Below are positions 1 to 5,628 of a stretch of 6,353 bases of DNA, one piece after another. This stretch comes from Euzebyaceae bacterium (GTDB taxonomy: Bacteria > Actinomycetota > Nitriliruptoria > Euzebyales > Egibacteraceae). Position 1 is the stretch's first letter. Each line of letters opens with the position of its first letter. Location: NCBI GenBank assembly GCA_013696915.1, contig JACCXR010000392.1, forward strand, positions 1 to 6,353. The letters run 5' to 3'. The notes beneath the pieces were generated by a model. The model ran no database searches and was not told the origin of the DNA. It was given only the letters and a program-made list of their open reading frames with translations. Both the position numbers and the translations under genes were made by a program.

Positions 1-287
1 GGGACGCGAAGGACGACGGCGTCTACCGCTGCATCGCCTGCGAGTCACCGCTGTTCCGGTCGGACACCAAGTACGACTCCGGCACCGGCTGGCCAAGCTT
101 CTGGGAGCCGATCACCCCGGACGCGGTTCGCTTCGAGGAGGACCGCGGCCTCTTCATGCGCCGGACGGAGGTCCTGTGCGGCCGCTGCGACGCCCACCTC
201 GGCCACCTCTTCGACGACGGCCCGGCCCCGACCGGGCAGCGCTACTGCATGAACTCCGTCGCGCTCTCCCTCGACGCCGCGGACTGA
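1..287 (+). CDS. msrB: Peptide methionine-(R)-S-oxide reductase MsrB, 3' part
   Basis: This is the C-terminal 94 residues of MsrB; the start lies left of the window and the reading frame begins at base 3. The enzyme reduces the R-epimer of methionine sulfoxide in oxidised proteins, normally using thioredoxin. The visible part carries the family signatures: two CxxC zinc-binding pairs (CIAC near the left edge, CGRC further on), the GTGWPSF loop, the AHLGHLF histidine motif, and RYCMNS, which contains the catalytic cysteine. The stop is TGA at 285-287. The residue before GWPSF is Thr, where many MsrBs have the resolving cysteine (CGWPSF), so this version may lack the usual internal disulfide. 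No clear terminator is seen in the 57 bases before the next gene. Family assignment is very secure; only the N-terminus is missing, cut by the window edge. Confidence 0.96.
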   Translation, partial: DAKDDGVYRCIACESPLFRSDTKYDSGTGWPSFWEPITPDAVRFEEDRGLFMRRTEVLCGRCDAHLGHLFDDGPAPTGQRYCMNSVALSLDAAD

Positions 288-306
288 GCCCTGCCCAGGA
301 CGCACC

Positions 307-335
307 TACATGTCCCCTGTTGCCACGTGTATGTT
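307..335 (+). promoter_or_regulatory. Putative toxin-antitoxin operator and -10 element
   Basis: TACATGT (307-313) and ACGTGTA (325-331) form an inverted repeat with one mismatch, and CACGTG (324-329) is a perfect 6-bp palindrome. TATGTT (330-335) fits the TAnnnT form of an actinobacterial -10 element, placing transcription start close to the ATG at 345. RHH antitoxins normally bind palindromes over their own promoter, so this is the expected place for autoregulation. No convincing -35 is visible at 16-18 bases. This is inference from position and symmetry only. Confidence 0.4.
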
Positions 336-344
336 GCGCCGGCC

Positions 345-602
345 ATGACGGCTGACAGGCAGCGTCTGAACATCACCCTGGACGGGGAGCGGGCATCGAA
401 GCTGTCGCAGCTCGCCGCTCGCGTCCATGTCAACGAGGGCACGCTCGCGCGGTCCCTGCTGTCCAGGGCGATCGACGACGCCGACCCAGATCCCGGCAAC
501 GTCGTTGCGCTTCTCGACGGCATCGACGGTGCCTACGGGCGCGCGCAGCTCGGCCTTCGACAGGTGGCGGAGGGCGCGACGGTTCCGCTGCACGAGCTGT
601 GA
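345..602 (+). CDS. Ribbon-helix-helix antitoxin of a RelE/ParE-type module
   Basis: This is an 85-residue protein read as the antitoxin of a type II toxin-antitoxin pair. It should bind and neutralise the following toxin and repress the shared promoter. The N-terminus fits a ribbon-helix-helix fold: a short beta strand RLNITLD (residues 7-13), a first helix through ERASKLSQLAARV, then a turn and a second helix through TLARSLLSRAID. After an Asp/Pro-rich linker (44-50), the C-terminal half, ending GATVPLHEL, is the likely toxin-wrapping segment. A GTG start at 327 would add six residues, but the ATG at 345 puts the beta strand at the usual distance from the N-terminus. No Shine-Dalgarno is seen before either start, and a -10-like TATGTT ends ten bases upstream of the ATG, so the mRNA may be leaderless. 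Three bases separate its stop from the toxin start. I cannot name a subfamily from sequence alone. Confidence 0.8.
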   Translation: MTADRQRLNITLDGERASKLSQLAARVHVNEGTLARSLLSRAIDDADPDPGNVVALLDGIDGAYGRAQLGLRQVAEGATVPLHEL

Positions 603-605
603 CGA

Positions 606-899
606 ATGACGCGCGTCGATCTCGCGGTGTCGGCGGTCGAGGATCTTGACAGCCTGATCGCGGCGCTCAGTCTCCCCGCCGATACGCGCCGGCGGGTTCG
701 GTCCTGTCTCGGCTCCCTGGAGCGATTCCCACGACTTGGCCCTGAGTTGAGCGGACGATGGACCGGCCTGCGCTTCCTGCTGGGTCCGTGGCGGTGGATG
801 CTCCTCGTCTATCACTTCGACGAGGACGCCGATCGCGTGGTCGTCGTCACCATTCAGGATGCGCGCTCCTCGGCCGCGACAACCGCCTCCTCGCCGTAG
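606..899 (+). CDS. RelE/ParE-family toxin
   Basis: This 97-residue protein is probably the toxin of the pair, begun at an ATG three bases after the antitoxin stop, so translation is likely coupled. The order fits the RelE/ParE fold: an N-terminal strand (VDLAVSAVEDL), two helices rich in Leu and Arg (about residues 13-40), then strands through RFPRLGPELSGRWTGLRFL and the C-terminal sheet RWMLLVYHFDEDADRVVVV followed by TIQDAR. The YHF-DEDADRVVVV-DAR ending is the most diagnostic part. RelE members cleave mRNA on the ribosome and ParE members inhibit DNA gyrase; the sequence does not show which applies. The tail after DAR (SSAATTASSP) is low-complexity and probably not part of the fold. The gene converges on the helicase operon, with 17 bases between the two stops. 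Codons such as GAT, CTT and TTG are more frequent than in the neighbours, which hints at later acquisition. Confidence 0.78.
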   Translation: MTRVDLAVSAVEDLDSLIAALSLPADTRRRVRSCLGSLERFPRLGPELSGRWTGLRFLLGPWRWMLLVYHFDEDADRVVVVTIQDARSSAATTASSP

Positions 900-916
900 G
901 GCGCCCACGGCTCAGG

Positions 917-2608
917 TCAGACGACGACCTCGTCGGCGTCGAGGATCGTGTAGGCGTAGCCCTGCTCGGTGAGGAAGCGCTGGCGGTTGGCGGCGTAGGT
1001 CTGGTCGACCGTCTCGCGGGCGACGACGCTGTAGAAGCGGGCCTGGCCGCCGTCGGACTTCGGGCGGAGGATGCGGCCGAGCCGCTGCGCCTCCTCCTGG
1101 CGGCTGCCGAACGTCCCGGAGAGCTGGACGGCGACGTTCGCCTCGGGCAGGTCGATCGAGAAGTTCGCGACCTTGCTCACCACGAGCAGCGGAAGGCGCC
1201 CGTCGCGGAAGTCGCCGAAGCGCTCCTCCCGCACCGCCTGGGACGTCTGCCCGGTGACGAGCGGCGCCGCCAGCCGCTCCGCGACCGCGCGGAGCTGGTC
1301 GAGGTACTGCCCGATGACGAGGACGCGGTCACCGGCGTGCCGCGCGACAAGCGCGTCGAGCACGGCCAGCTTCGCCGGGGCGCACGCCGCGATGCGGTAG
1401 CGCGCCTGCTGCGGGGCGGTCGCGTAGGTCATCCGCAGGTCGTCGCCGAGCTCGACGCGGATCTCGGTGCAGGACGCCGGCGCGATCCAGCCCTGGGCCT
1501 CGAGCTCCCGCCAGGGCGCGTCGTAGCGCTTGGGCCCGATCAGGGAGAAGACGTCGGGTTCCTTGCCGTCCTCGCGCACGAGCGTCGCGGTGAGGCCGAG
1601 CCGCCGGACGGCCTGGATCTGGGCGGTCGCCCGGAACACCGGGGCGGGCAGCAGGTGCACCTCGTCGTAGACGACCAGGCCCCACTGCTGGGCGTCGAAC
1701 AGCCCCAGGTGCGGGTGGAGCACGCCGAGCTCCGCGTCGTCCGCGGCCCCGGGGTCGCGCCAGGTCAGCACCTGGTAGGTGGCCACCGTGACGGGGCGGA
1801 TCTGCTTGCGCTCACCGGAGTACTCCCCGACCAGCTCGGGGTCGAGGCCCGTCTTCGCGCGGAGCTCGCCGATCCACTGACGCGCGGCGAGGATCGACGT
1901 CGCCACGATCAGCGTGGAGACGCCCGCCTGGGCCATCGCCGCGAGACCGATCACCGTCTTGCCGGCGCCGCAGGGCAGGACCAGGACGCCGTTGCCCCCC
2001 GCGGCGGAGCCGTCGGCCCACCAGGCGGCGACGGCCTCGGACTGGTAGGTCCGCAGGGTGCAGGTCAGCGGCACCTCGAGGGCGTCGCCCTCGACGTAGC
2101 CGGCCTCGTCGGCCGCCGGCCAGCCGAGCCGCAGCAGCGCCTGCTTCAGGGGGCCGCGGTCGCCGAGCCGAACCGCGTAGCGGTTGCCGTCGAGCCGCTC
2201 GCCGAGGAGCGCCGCGACGGCGCGGTCGCGGACGACCTCGGCGAGCAGCGCGGGCTCGGCGGTCGTGAGGGCGAGCGCCCCGGCGTCGAAGTCGCGGACG
2301 ATCCGCAGACGCCCGTAGCGGTTCATCTGGTCGCGGACCCCGACGAGCACCGCGTCGGGGACCGGGTACTTCGCGTAGCCCGTGAGCGTGTCCGCCACGG
2401 CGTCCGCATCGACGCCCGCGGACGCCGCGTTCCACAGCGACAAAGGCGTGAGGCGGTAGGTGTGGACGTGCTCGGGGGACTTCTCCAGCTCGGCGAAGCG
2501 GGCCAGGGCGGCGCGGGCGTCCGCCGCCTTCGGGCTCGCGACCTCGAGCAGGACGGTCTGGTCGGACTGGACGATCAGGGGGTTGTCGTAGTCGGTCACG
2601 CCGGCCAC
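917..2608 (-). CDS. XPB/Rad25-type DNA repair helicase, bacterial form
   Basis: This 563-residue superfamily 2 helicase resembles M. tuberculosis XPB (Ercc3, Rv0861c), an ATP-dependent 3'-5' DNA unwinding enzyme. Residues about 10-165 are an XPB/Ssl2-like N-terminal domain. The motor follows: LRTYQSEAV (185-193), Walker A CGAGKT (213-218), Walker B DEVH (315-318), motif III LTAT (339-342), the XPB-specific RED triad (345-347), a motif V region VVSKVANFSIDLPEA (476-490), and motif VI QRLGRILRP (508-516). All catalytic motifs look intact and the length is normal. The start is GTG at 2608-2606, with GGGGA six bases upstream. A second in-frame GTG at 2599 would form a 4-base GTGA overlap with the upstream stop, but has a poorer ribosome site. 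The coding sequence overlaps its upstream partner by 13 bases, so the two are co-transcribed and probably translationally coupled. In bacteria the protein is linked to DNA repair, but its cellular role is less settled than that of eukaryotic XPB in TFIIH. Confidence 0.95.
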   Translation of the reverse strand: MAGVTDYDNPLIVQSDQTVLLEVASPKAADARAALARFAELEKSPEHVHTYRLTPLSLWNAASAGVDADAVADTLTGYAKYPVPDAVLVGVRDQMNRYGRLRIVRDFDAGALALTTAEPALLAEVVRDRAVAALLGERLDGNRYAVRLGDRGPLKQALLRLGWPAADEAGYVEGDALEVPLTCTLRTYQSEAVAAWWADGSAAGGNGVLVLPCGAGKTVIGLAAMAQAGVSTLIVATSILAARQWIGELRAKTGLDPELVGEYSGERKQIRPVTVATYQVLTWRDPGAADDAELGVLHPHLGLFDAQQWGLVVYDEVHLLPAPVFRATAQIQAVRRLGLTATLVREDGKEPDVFSLIGPKRYDAPWRELEAQGWIAPASCTEIRVELGDDLRMTYATAPQQARYRIAACAPAKLAVLDALVARHAGDRVLVIGQYLDQLRAVAERLAAPLVTGQTSQAVREERFGDFRDGRLPLLVVSKVANFSIDLPEANVAVQLSGTFGSRQEEAQRLGRILRPKSDGGQARFYSVVARETVDQTYAANRQRFLTEQGYAYTILDADEVVV

Positions 2609-4767
2609 GACCTGTCCCCGAACAGGGCGCGCGGGGTGTCCTCGCGGTCCTCCAGGAGCGACTTGGCGAGCACCTCGAGCTCGCCCGGCGTCACGCCACC
2701 GGCGGGACGGAACTCGAGAAGGCGCCCGCGCGACCGCGCCCGCGGCACGGCGACGGTCCGGGCCGCCGGCAGCTCCGCGCCGTCCACCGACTCGGCGACC
2801 GGAAGAAGTCCCCGCTGGCGCAGCGTCTCTACGAGCTTGTCGCGCGTCAGCGGCGACACCGCCACGCCGGGGGCGAGCAGCGACAGTTTCGCCGACCGCA
2901 CCTCGGCCGCGCGGGTCAGCAGCGCGGGGTCGTCGCAGCGGAGGTAGGACCCGACGGCGCCGGCCCGCAGCCGCCCGTGCCGGCGTGCGCAGTCGGTCAC
3001 GAGGTAGGCGACGTTCTGGGCGATCTCGACCGTGGAGTGCCGGCGCAGGAAGTCCAGGATGCCGTCGGCGGTGTCGCCGTCGGCGAGAGCCGCGGCGATG
3101 CGCCGCTCCGACAACCGGTAGACGCGGGCGCCGGCGGCGGACTCGACCTCCGCGTAGCGCTCGAGGGCGGCGGTCACCTCGGGGGCGAGGTCGGGTGGCG
3201 CGATGACGGTGTGGTCGGCCTGGACGGTGAACTCGCTGCGGGGCTCGGGCAGCGCCGCCTCGACGGCGTCGGGCCCCTCCAGCACCGCCCGCCCGAGGGC
3301 CGTCAGCCCGACGGGGCCGGCGCCGGGGACGAGCCCCAGTGCTCGCGCGGCCGCGACCAGCCCGCCGGTCGCGGGGGCCGGCAGCAGCAGCGGTGCGAGG
3401 AACTCGGCCCGGTCGGCGAGGTCATCGGCCGCCAGCCCGCTGCCGGCGGGGAGATCGCGCAGCACCCTCGCCAACGCCGCCCGCGGCACGTTCCCGCCGA
3501 CGTCGTCGTCCCCCTCGGCCGTCCGCTCGGGCAGCCCGCCGAAGTCGTTGAGACGCGGGTCGTCGCGCCACGCCTGGACGAGCAGTGCCCACCGCAGCGC
3601 CGCAGGCTGCGCCTGGAACTCGGCGACCAGCTCGGTGGGTGCCCACTGCAGGATCTCCGTGCGGTTGCGGCCGCGGCCCTTCGATCCCGCCGACACGGTG
3701 CCGAGGAGCCCCAGCCCGATCGCGAGGTGCGCGAGCAGCCCGACCTCGCCGGGCGGGACGCCGAGGGTCTTCGCGGCCGCGCGGACCGGACGCACGCCCA
3801 ACCCGCCGGTCGCCAGCGCCGGCGCGGGGTCGGTGGCCCACAGGTCCAGCAGTGCCGTCAGGCGGCTCAGGACGACCGGCAGGCCTCCGCCGGCGTCGTG
3901 CAGCGGCGTGGTCGGGACTTCGGGGGGCGCGGCGCGCCAGTCGTCGAACAGGCTCCCCCTGACGGCCACGAGGACGTCGAGCCATATCCAGCACACCTGC
4001 GCGTCGACGTCGACGCCGATCAGGCCGCACTCGGCGAGCCAGTGCACCGGCGTCGCCTGCCGCGCGCCCCAGGGCGAGTAGTAGGGGACGCCGAGGTCGC
4101 GGACGCGCTGCGGGCCGTGGCCGAGCAGCAGCTTGAAGACGCGCAGCACCTCCGGCGGCATGGCCACCGCCACCGCGCGGATCACGTCGCTGTCGCACAG
4201 CCGCGCCACGACCGCGTCGAGCCGGTCGGCCTTCCTCGCCGGCGGCCGCGTCTCGCCGAGCCGCCGCAGCAGCGCCGCGAGCTGCTCGCTGTGGAGGAAC
4301 GCCATCCCGTCGCGCGCCGGGACGCCGGGCAGCGGCACGACGTCCTTCACCCCCGGTCGCAGGACCAGCCACTCCCGGTCGCGGTCGGCGAGCAGCAAGG
4401 CGTCGAGCACGCCGGCGGCCTCGTCGAGGGCCGGGCCGCTGTCCGGTCCCGCCTCGGCGAGCGCGTCCGCGCGGGTGAGGTGCCCACCGTGCCAGGCGGC
4501 GAGCGTCGCGAGCTGGAGCTCGAAGCGGTTCAAGCTCGCGAGCGTGAGGTCGATGGCCGCGTGCGACGCGAGCAGGGTCGCCAGGGCGGGCACCGAGAAC
4601 GACCCGGCCGACCGATGGGGTCTGCCGAGCACCGCACCGTACGGCGACAGCGGGCCGGCGCCGCTCACGGCCTCCGCGACGGCCGGCACGCGCCGGAGGA
4701 TCTCCGCGAGTTGAGGCGGCTCCATCCGCCGCAGGGCCGCGAGGCGGTCGGCGACCGGGGTGGTCAT
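2596..4767 (-). CDS. Helicase-associated protein with XPB/Ssl2-like domain (Rv0862c-like)
   Basis: This 723-residue protein is encoded just upstream of the XPB helicase and belongs to the family represented by M. tuberculosis Rv0862c, often annotated as helicase-associated or helicase C-terminal domain protein. I see no Walker A, Walker B or motif VI, so it is not itself a helicase. The N-terminal 500 residues are mostly helical, with several stretches that could be winged-helix-like (about 70-130 and 330-360). From FTVQADHTV (residue 513 onward) to about residue 660 there is a domain similar to the N-terminus of the XPB protein, including RHGRLR (596-601). The start is ATG at 4767-4765, with a strong ribosome site GGGAAGGAA ending four bases upstream. 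A likely promoter lies at 4812-4817. The molecular function is unknown; a helicase cofactor or DNA-binding partner is inferred from the operon and the shared domain. Confidence 0.9.
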   Translation of the reverse strand: MTTPVADRLAALRRMEPPQLAEILRRVPAVAEAVSGAGPLSPYGAVLGRPHRSAGSFSVPALATLLASHAAIDLTLASLNRFELQLATLAAWHGGHLTRADALAEAGPDSGPALDEAAGVLDALLLADRDREWLVLRPGVKDVVPLPGVPARDGMAFLHSEQLAALLRRLGETRPPARKADRLDAVVARLCDSDVIRAVAVAMPPEVLRVFKLLLGHGPQRVRDLGVPYYSPWGARQATPVHWLAECGLIGVDVDAQVCWIWLDVLVAVRGSLFDDWRAAPPEVPTTPLHDAGGGLPVVLSRLTALLDLWATDPAPALATGGLGVRPVRAAAKTLGVPPGEVGLLAHLAIGLGLLGTVSAGSKGRGRNRTEILQWAPTELVAEFQAQPAALRWALLVQAWRDDPRLNDFGGLPERTAEGDDDVGGNVPRAALARVLRDLPAGSGLAADDLADRAEFLAPLLLPAPATGGLVAAARALGLVPGAGPVGLTALGRAVLEGPDAVEAALPEPRSEFTVQADHTVIAPPDLAPEVTAALERYAEVESAAGARVYRLSERRIAAALADGDTADGILDFLRRHSTVEIAQNVAYLVTDCARRHGRLRAGAVGSYLRCDDPALLTRAAEVRSAKLSLLAPGVAVSPLTRDKLVETLRQRGLLPVAESVDGAELPAARTVAVPRARSRGRLLEFRPAGGVTPGELEVLAKSLLEDREDTPRALFGDRSWPA

Positions 4768-4811
4768 GGGGTTCCTTCCCGAGAGGCGGGGGCGACGCGG
4801 GAAAGGACGGC

Positions 4812-4817
4812 AGTCTA
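4812..4817 (-). promoter_or_regulatory. Candidate -10 element of the XPB operon
   Basis: On the minus strand these bases read TAGACT, matching the TAnnnT pattern. Transcription would start near 4805 and give a leader of roughly 40 bases carrying the strong GGGAAGGAA ribosome site. The hexamer 17 bases upstream is G-rich and not -35-like, which is common in high-G+C actinobacteria. Both hairpin repeats would lie upstream of this promoter. Confidence 0.4.
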
Positions 4818-4874
4818 CCGGCCGGGCCGCCCGCCCCCCTGCATTTGAGGGCTACGGGCCGCGCGCCCCCCTGG

Positions 4875-4915
4875 GTTCGAAGGCTAGACGCCGATAGTGG
4901 CGCCTACCCTTCAAC
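4875..4915. repeat. Hairpin repeat, copy 1 (degenerate)
   Basis: This is a 41-bp copy of the element seen at 4956-4997, matching it at 39 positions plus one missing base. The left arm (4875-4892) and the GATAGT loop (4893-4898) are identical to copy 2. The right arm (4899-4915) differs at 4903 (C for T) and lacks one G inside CTTCGAAC, which leaves a one-base bulge. The 4903 change gives an A-C mismatch on the plus strand but a U-G wobble in RNA made from the minus strand, so the hairpin is better preserved in leftward transcripts. It has no U-tract on either side, so a classical terminator is not supported. Confidence 0.85.
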
Positions 4916-4955
4916 GGGTATGGCGCCCCCGTAGTTGGCCCGTCCACTCCACCTG

Positions 4956-4997
4956 GTTCGAAGGCTAGACGCCGATAGTGGCGTCTACCCTTCGAAC
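4956..4997. repeat. Hairpin repeat, copy 2 (near-perfect)
   Basis: Two 18-base arms, GTTCGAAGGCTAGACGCC (4956-4973) and its near-complement (4980-4997), flank the 6-base loop GATAGT. Seventeen of eighteen positions pair; the exception is C4965 against C4988. The outer ends contain TTCGAA, itself a palindrome. It lies 77 bases past the stop of the DUF1707 gene and 189 bases before the start of the helicase operon. It could act as a factor-dependent or U-tract-less terminator, a REP-like extragenic palindrome, or a protein-binding site; the sequence does not decide. Confidence 0.9.
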
Positions 4998-5069
4998 GAT
5001 GGCCGTCCCGGGCTTCCGGGCGGTTCCCGGACCGGGGTCCCCGGGGATTCCGGGGGCTCTCGGCGGGCT

Positions 5070-5087
5070 GCGGTCAGGCGTGACCGC
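5070..5087. terminator. Small hairpin over the DUF1707 stop codon, possible terminator
   Basis: GCGGTCA and TGACCGC are perfect complements separated by the four bases GGCG, giving a 7-bp stem that contains the stop codon (TGA on the minus strand, 5076-5074). It is followed by further G+C-rich palindromes, among them CCGGGG-T-CCCCGG at 5032-5044. There is no U-tract, so calling it a terminator rests on position and stem strength only. Confidence 0.35.
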
Positions 5088-5562
5088 GTGGCCCGCCGGC
5101 CGCGGCGAGCCGTCGCGCGCTGCCGCACCCGTGGCGCCGCTCCGGCATGACGCCGGTGCGCAGGACCTCCCGCCCCTGGGACACGACGCCGAGGCCCCAG
5201 CCGAGCAGCGGCCAGACCGGCCAGAAGAACCCGCCGCCGGCAAGGGCCCAGACGGCGATGAGCAGCGCATTGACCAGGACGTAGGGGCGGACGGCTTCGG
5301 CGATGAACGCCTGCCAGGCCGCCGGCCGCTGCCGCGGCCGCTCCTCGGCGGGGGCGGGCGGCAGCGGCGGCAGCTCGCGCAGGACGGCGTCGAGCTCCGG
5401 GCGCGTGCGCGCGGCGTACGCCTCGCCGGTGCGCTGCGAGAACTCATCGAGGGTCAACCGCCCGTCGACCATGTGCCGGCGCAGGGCTGAGACGTACCGC
5501 TCGCGCTCGGCGTCCGAGGCGCGCAGCGACGGCGATGACGGGGTCGGGTCGGTCGAGCTCAT
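5074..5562 (-). CDS. DUF1707 and 2TM domain membrane protein
   Basis: This 162-residue protein is of a type common in actinobacteria. Residues 13-65 match the DUF1707 pattern: RASDAERE, then a helix, then DGRLTLDEFSQRTGEAYAA, then R-ELDAVLREL. This segment is often found at the N-terminus of small membrane or regulatory proteins. A Pro/Arg-rich linker (66-82) leads to a 2TM domain (about 90-130) with YVLVNALLIAVWALAGG as the first membrane segment and FFWPVWPLLGWGLGVV as the second. The final 30 residues are basic and Gly/Ala-rich. The start is ATG at 5562-5560, with an excellent ribosome site GGAGG (5573-5569) six bases upstream. It diverges from the TetR gene, which may repress it. The biochemical function of this family is unknown; a membrane-anchored sensor or adaptor is only a guess. 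Confidence 0.88.
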   Translation of the reverse strand: MSSTDPTPSSPSLRASDAERERYVSALRRHMVDGRLTLDEFSQRTGEAYAARTRPELDAVLRELPPLPPAPAEERPRQRPAAWQAFIAEAVRPYVLVNALLIAVWALAGGGFFWPVWPLLGWGLGVVSQGREVLRTGVMPERRHGCGSARRLAAAGGPRGHA

Positions 5563-5628
5563 TGAGGGCCTCCACGGGCGATCGGTCGGTAACGACGTTA
5601 TATAACACCGTCACGGTATGCTGTGTCA
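5563..5628. promoter_or_regulatory. Divergent promoter region with TetR operator-like palindromes
   Basis: This 66-bp region separates the divergent membrane-protein and TetR genes and is markedly A+T-richer in its centre than the surroundings. It contains the perfect palindrome GTTATATAAC (5597-5606) and, directly next to it, ACCGT-C-ACGGT (5607-5617). TATGCT (5617-5622) fits a -10 element for the rightward gene and would start transcription at or very near the ATG at 5629. The arms around 5612 show wider imperfect symmetry, as expected of a TetR operator. The leftward -10 is not obvious; TAACGT (minus strand, 5600-5595) is one candidate. Repression of both genes by the TetR protein is inferred. 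Confidence 0.55.

Larger units (their letters stand above)
4768..5073. other. 306-bp gene-free region with promoter and palindromes
   Basis: No credible gene was found here on either strand; the short open frames in it lack family features and ribosome sites. From right to left it lies after the stop of the membrane-protein gene and before the start of the helicase operon. It holds a G+C-rich palindromic block (5003-5059), two near-identical hairpins (4956-4997 and 4875-4915), a C-rich spacer with further short inverted repeats, a candidate -10 element (4812-4817), and the ribosome site of the 723-residue protein (4772-4780). Confidence 0.8.

Noticed and set aside
306..908. Minus-strand open frame across the toxin-antitoxin pair
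   Set aside because: It is a shadow of the two plus-strand genes, which have recognisable folds and coupled spacing; the frame has no ribosome site or family features.
758..2947. Long plus-strand open frame opposite the helicase gene
   Set aside because: It runs antisense to the intact XPB helicase with all motor motifs, begins inside the toxin gene in another frame, and its product is a biased Arg/Gly/Val/Asp-rich sequence typical of antisense frames in high-G+C DNA.
2977..4848. Long plus-strand open frame opposite the helicase-associated gene
   Set aside because: It is antisense to a conserved family gene with a strong ribosome site, and its product is low-complexity and rich in Arg, Gly, Gln and Val without domains.
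4875..4997. Integron attC site or CRISPR array
   Set aside because: The ends read GTTCGAA and TTCGAAC, which do not fit the GTTRRRY and RYYYAAC core sites of attC, and no integrase or cassette is present. Two palindromic copies with a 40-bp spacer and no third repeat or cas gene do not make a CRISPR array.
4956..4997. LexA/SOS box upstream of the repair operon
   Set aside because: The actinobacterial box has TCGAAC and GTTCGA arms facing each other with a 4-base gap. Here the TTCGAA motifs are at the outer ends of a 42-bp hairpin, so the spacing and arrangement are wrong.
4801..5073. tRNA or other structured RNA gene suggested by the GGTTCGAA motif
   Set aside because: GGTTCGAA resembles a tRNA T-loop, but no acceptor stem, anticodon arm or CCA end can be built around either copy; the motif is part of the long hairpin.
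4935..5150. Small plus-strand open frame covering hairpin copy 2
   Set aside because: It has no ribosome site, crosses the hairpin, and runs antisense into the end of the DUF1707 gene; its product is Arg-rich and without a recognisable domain.
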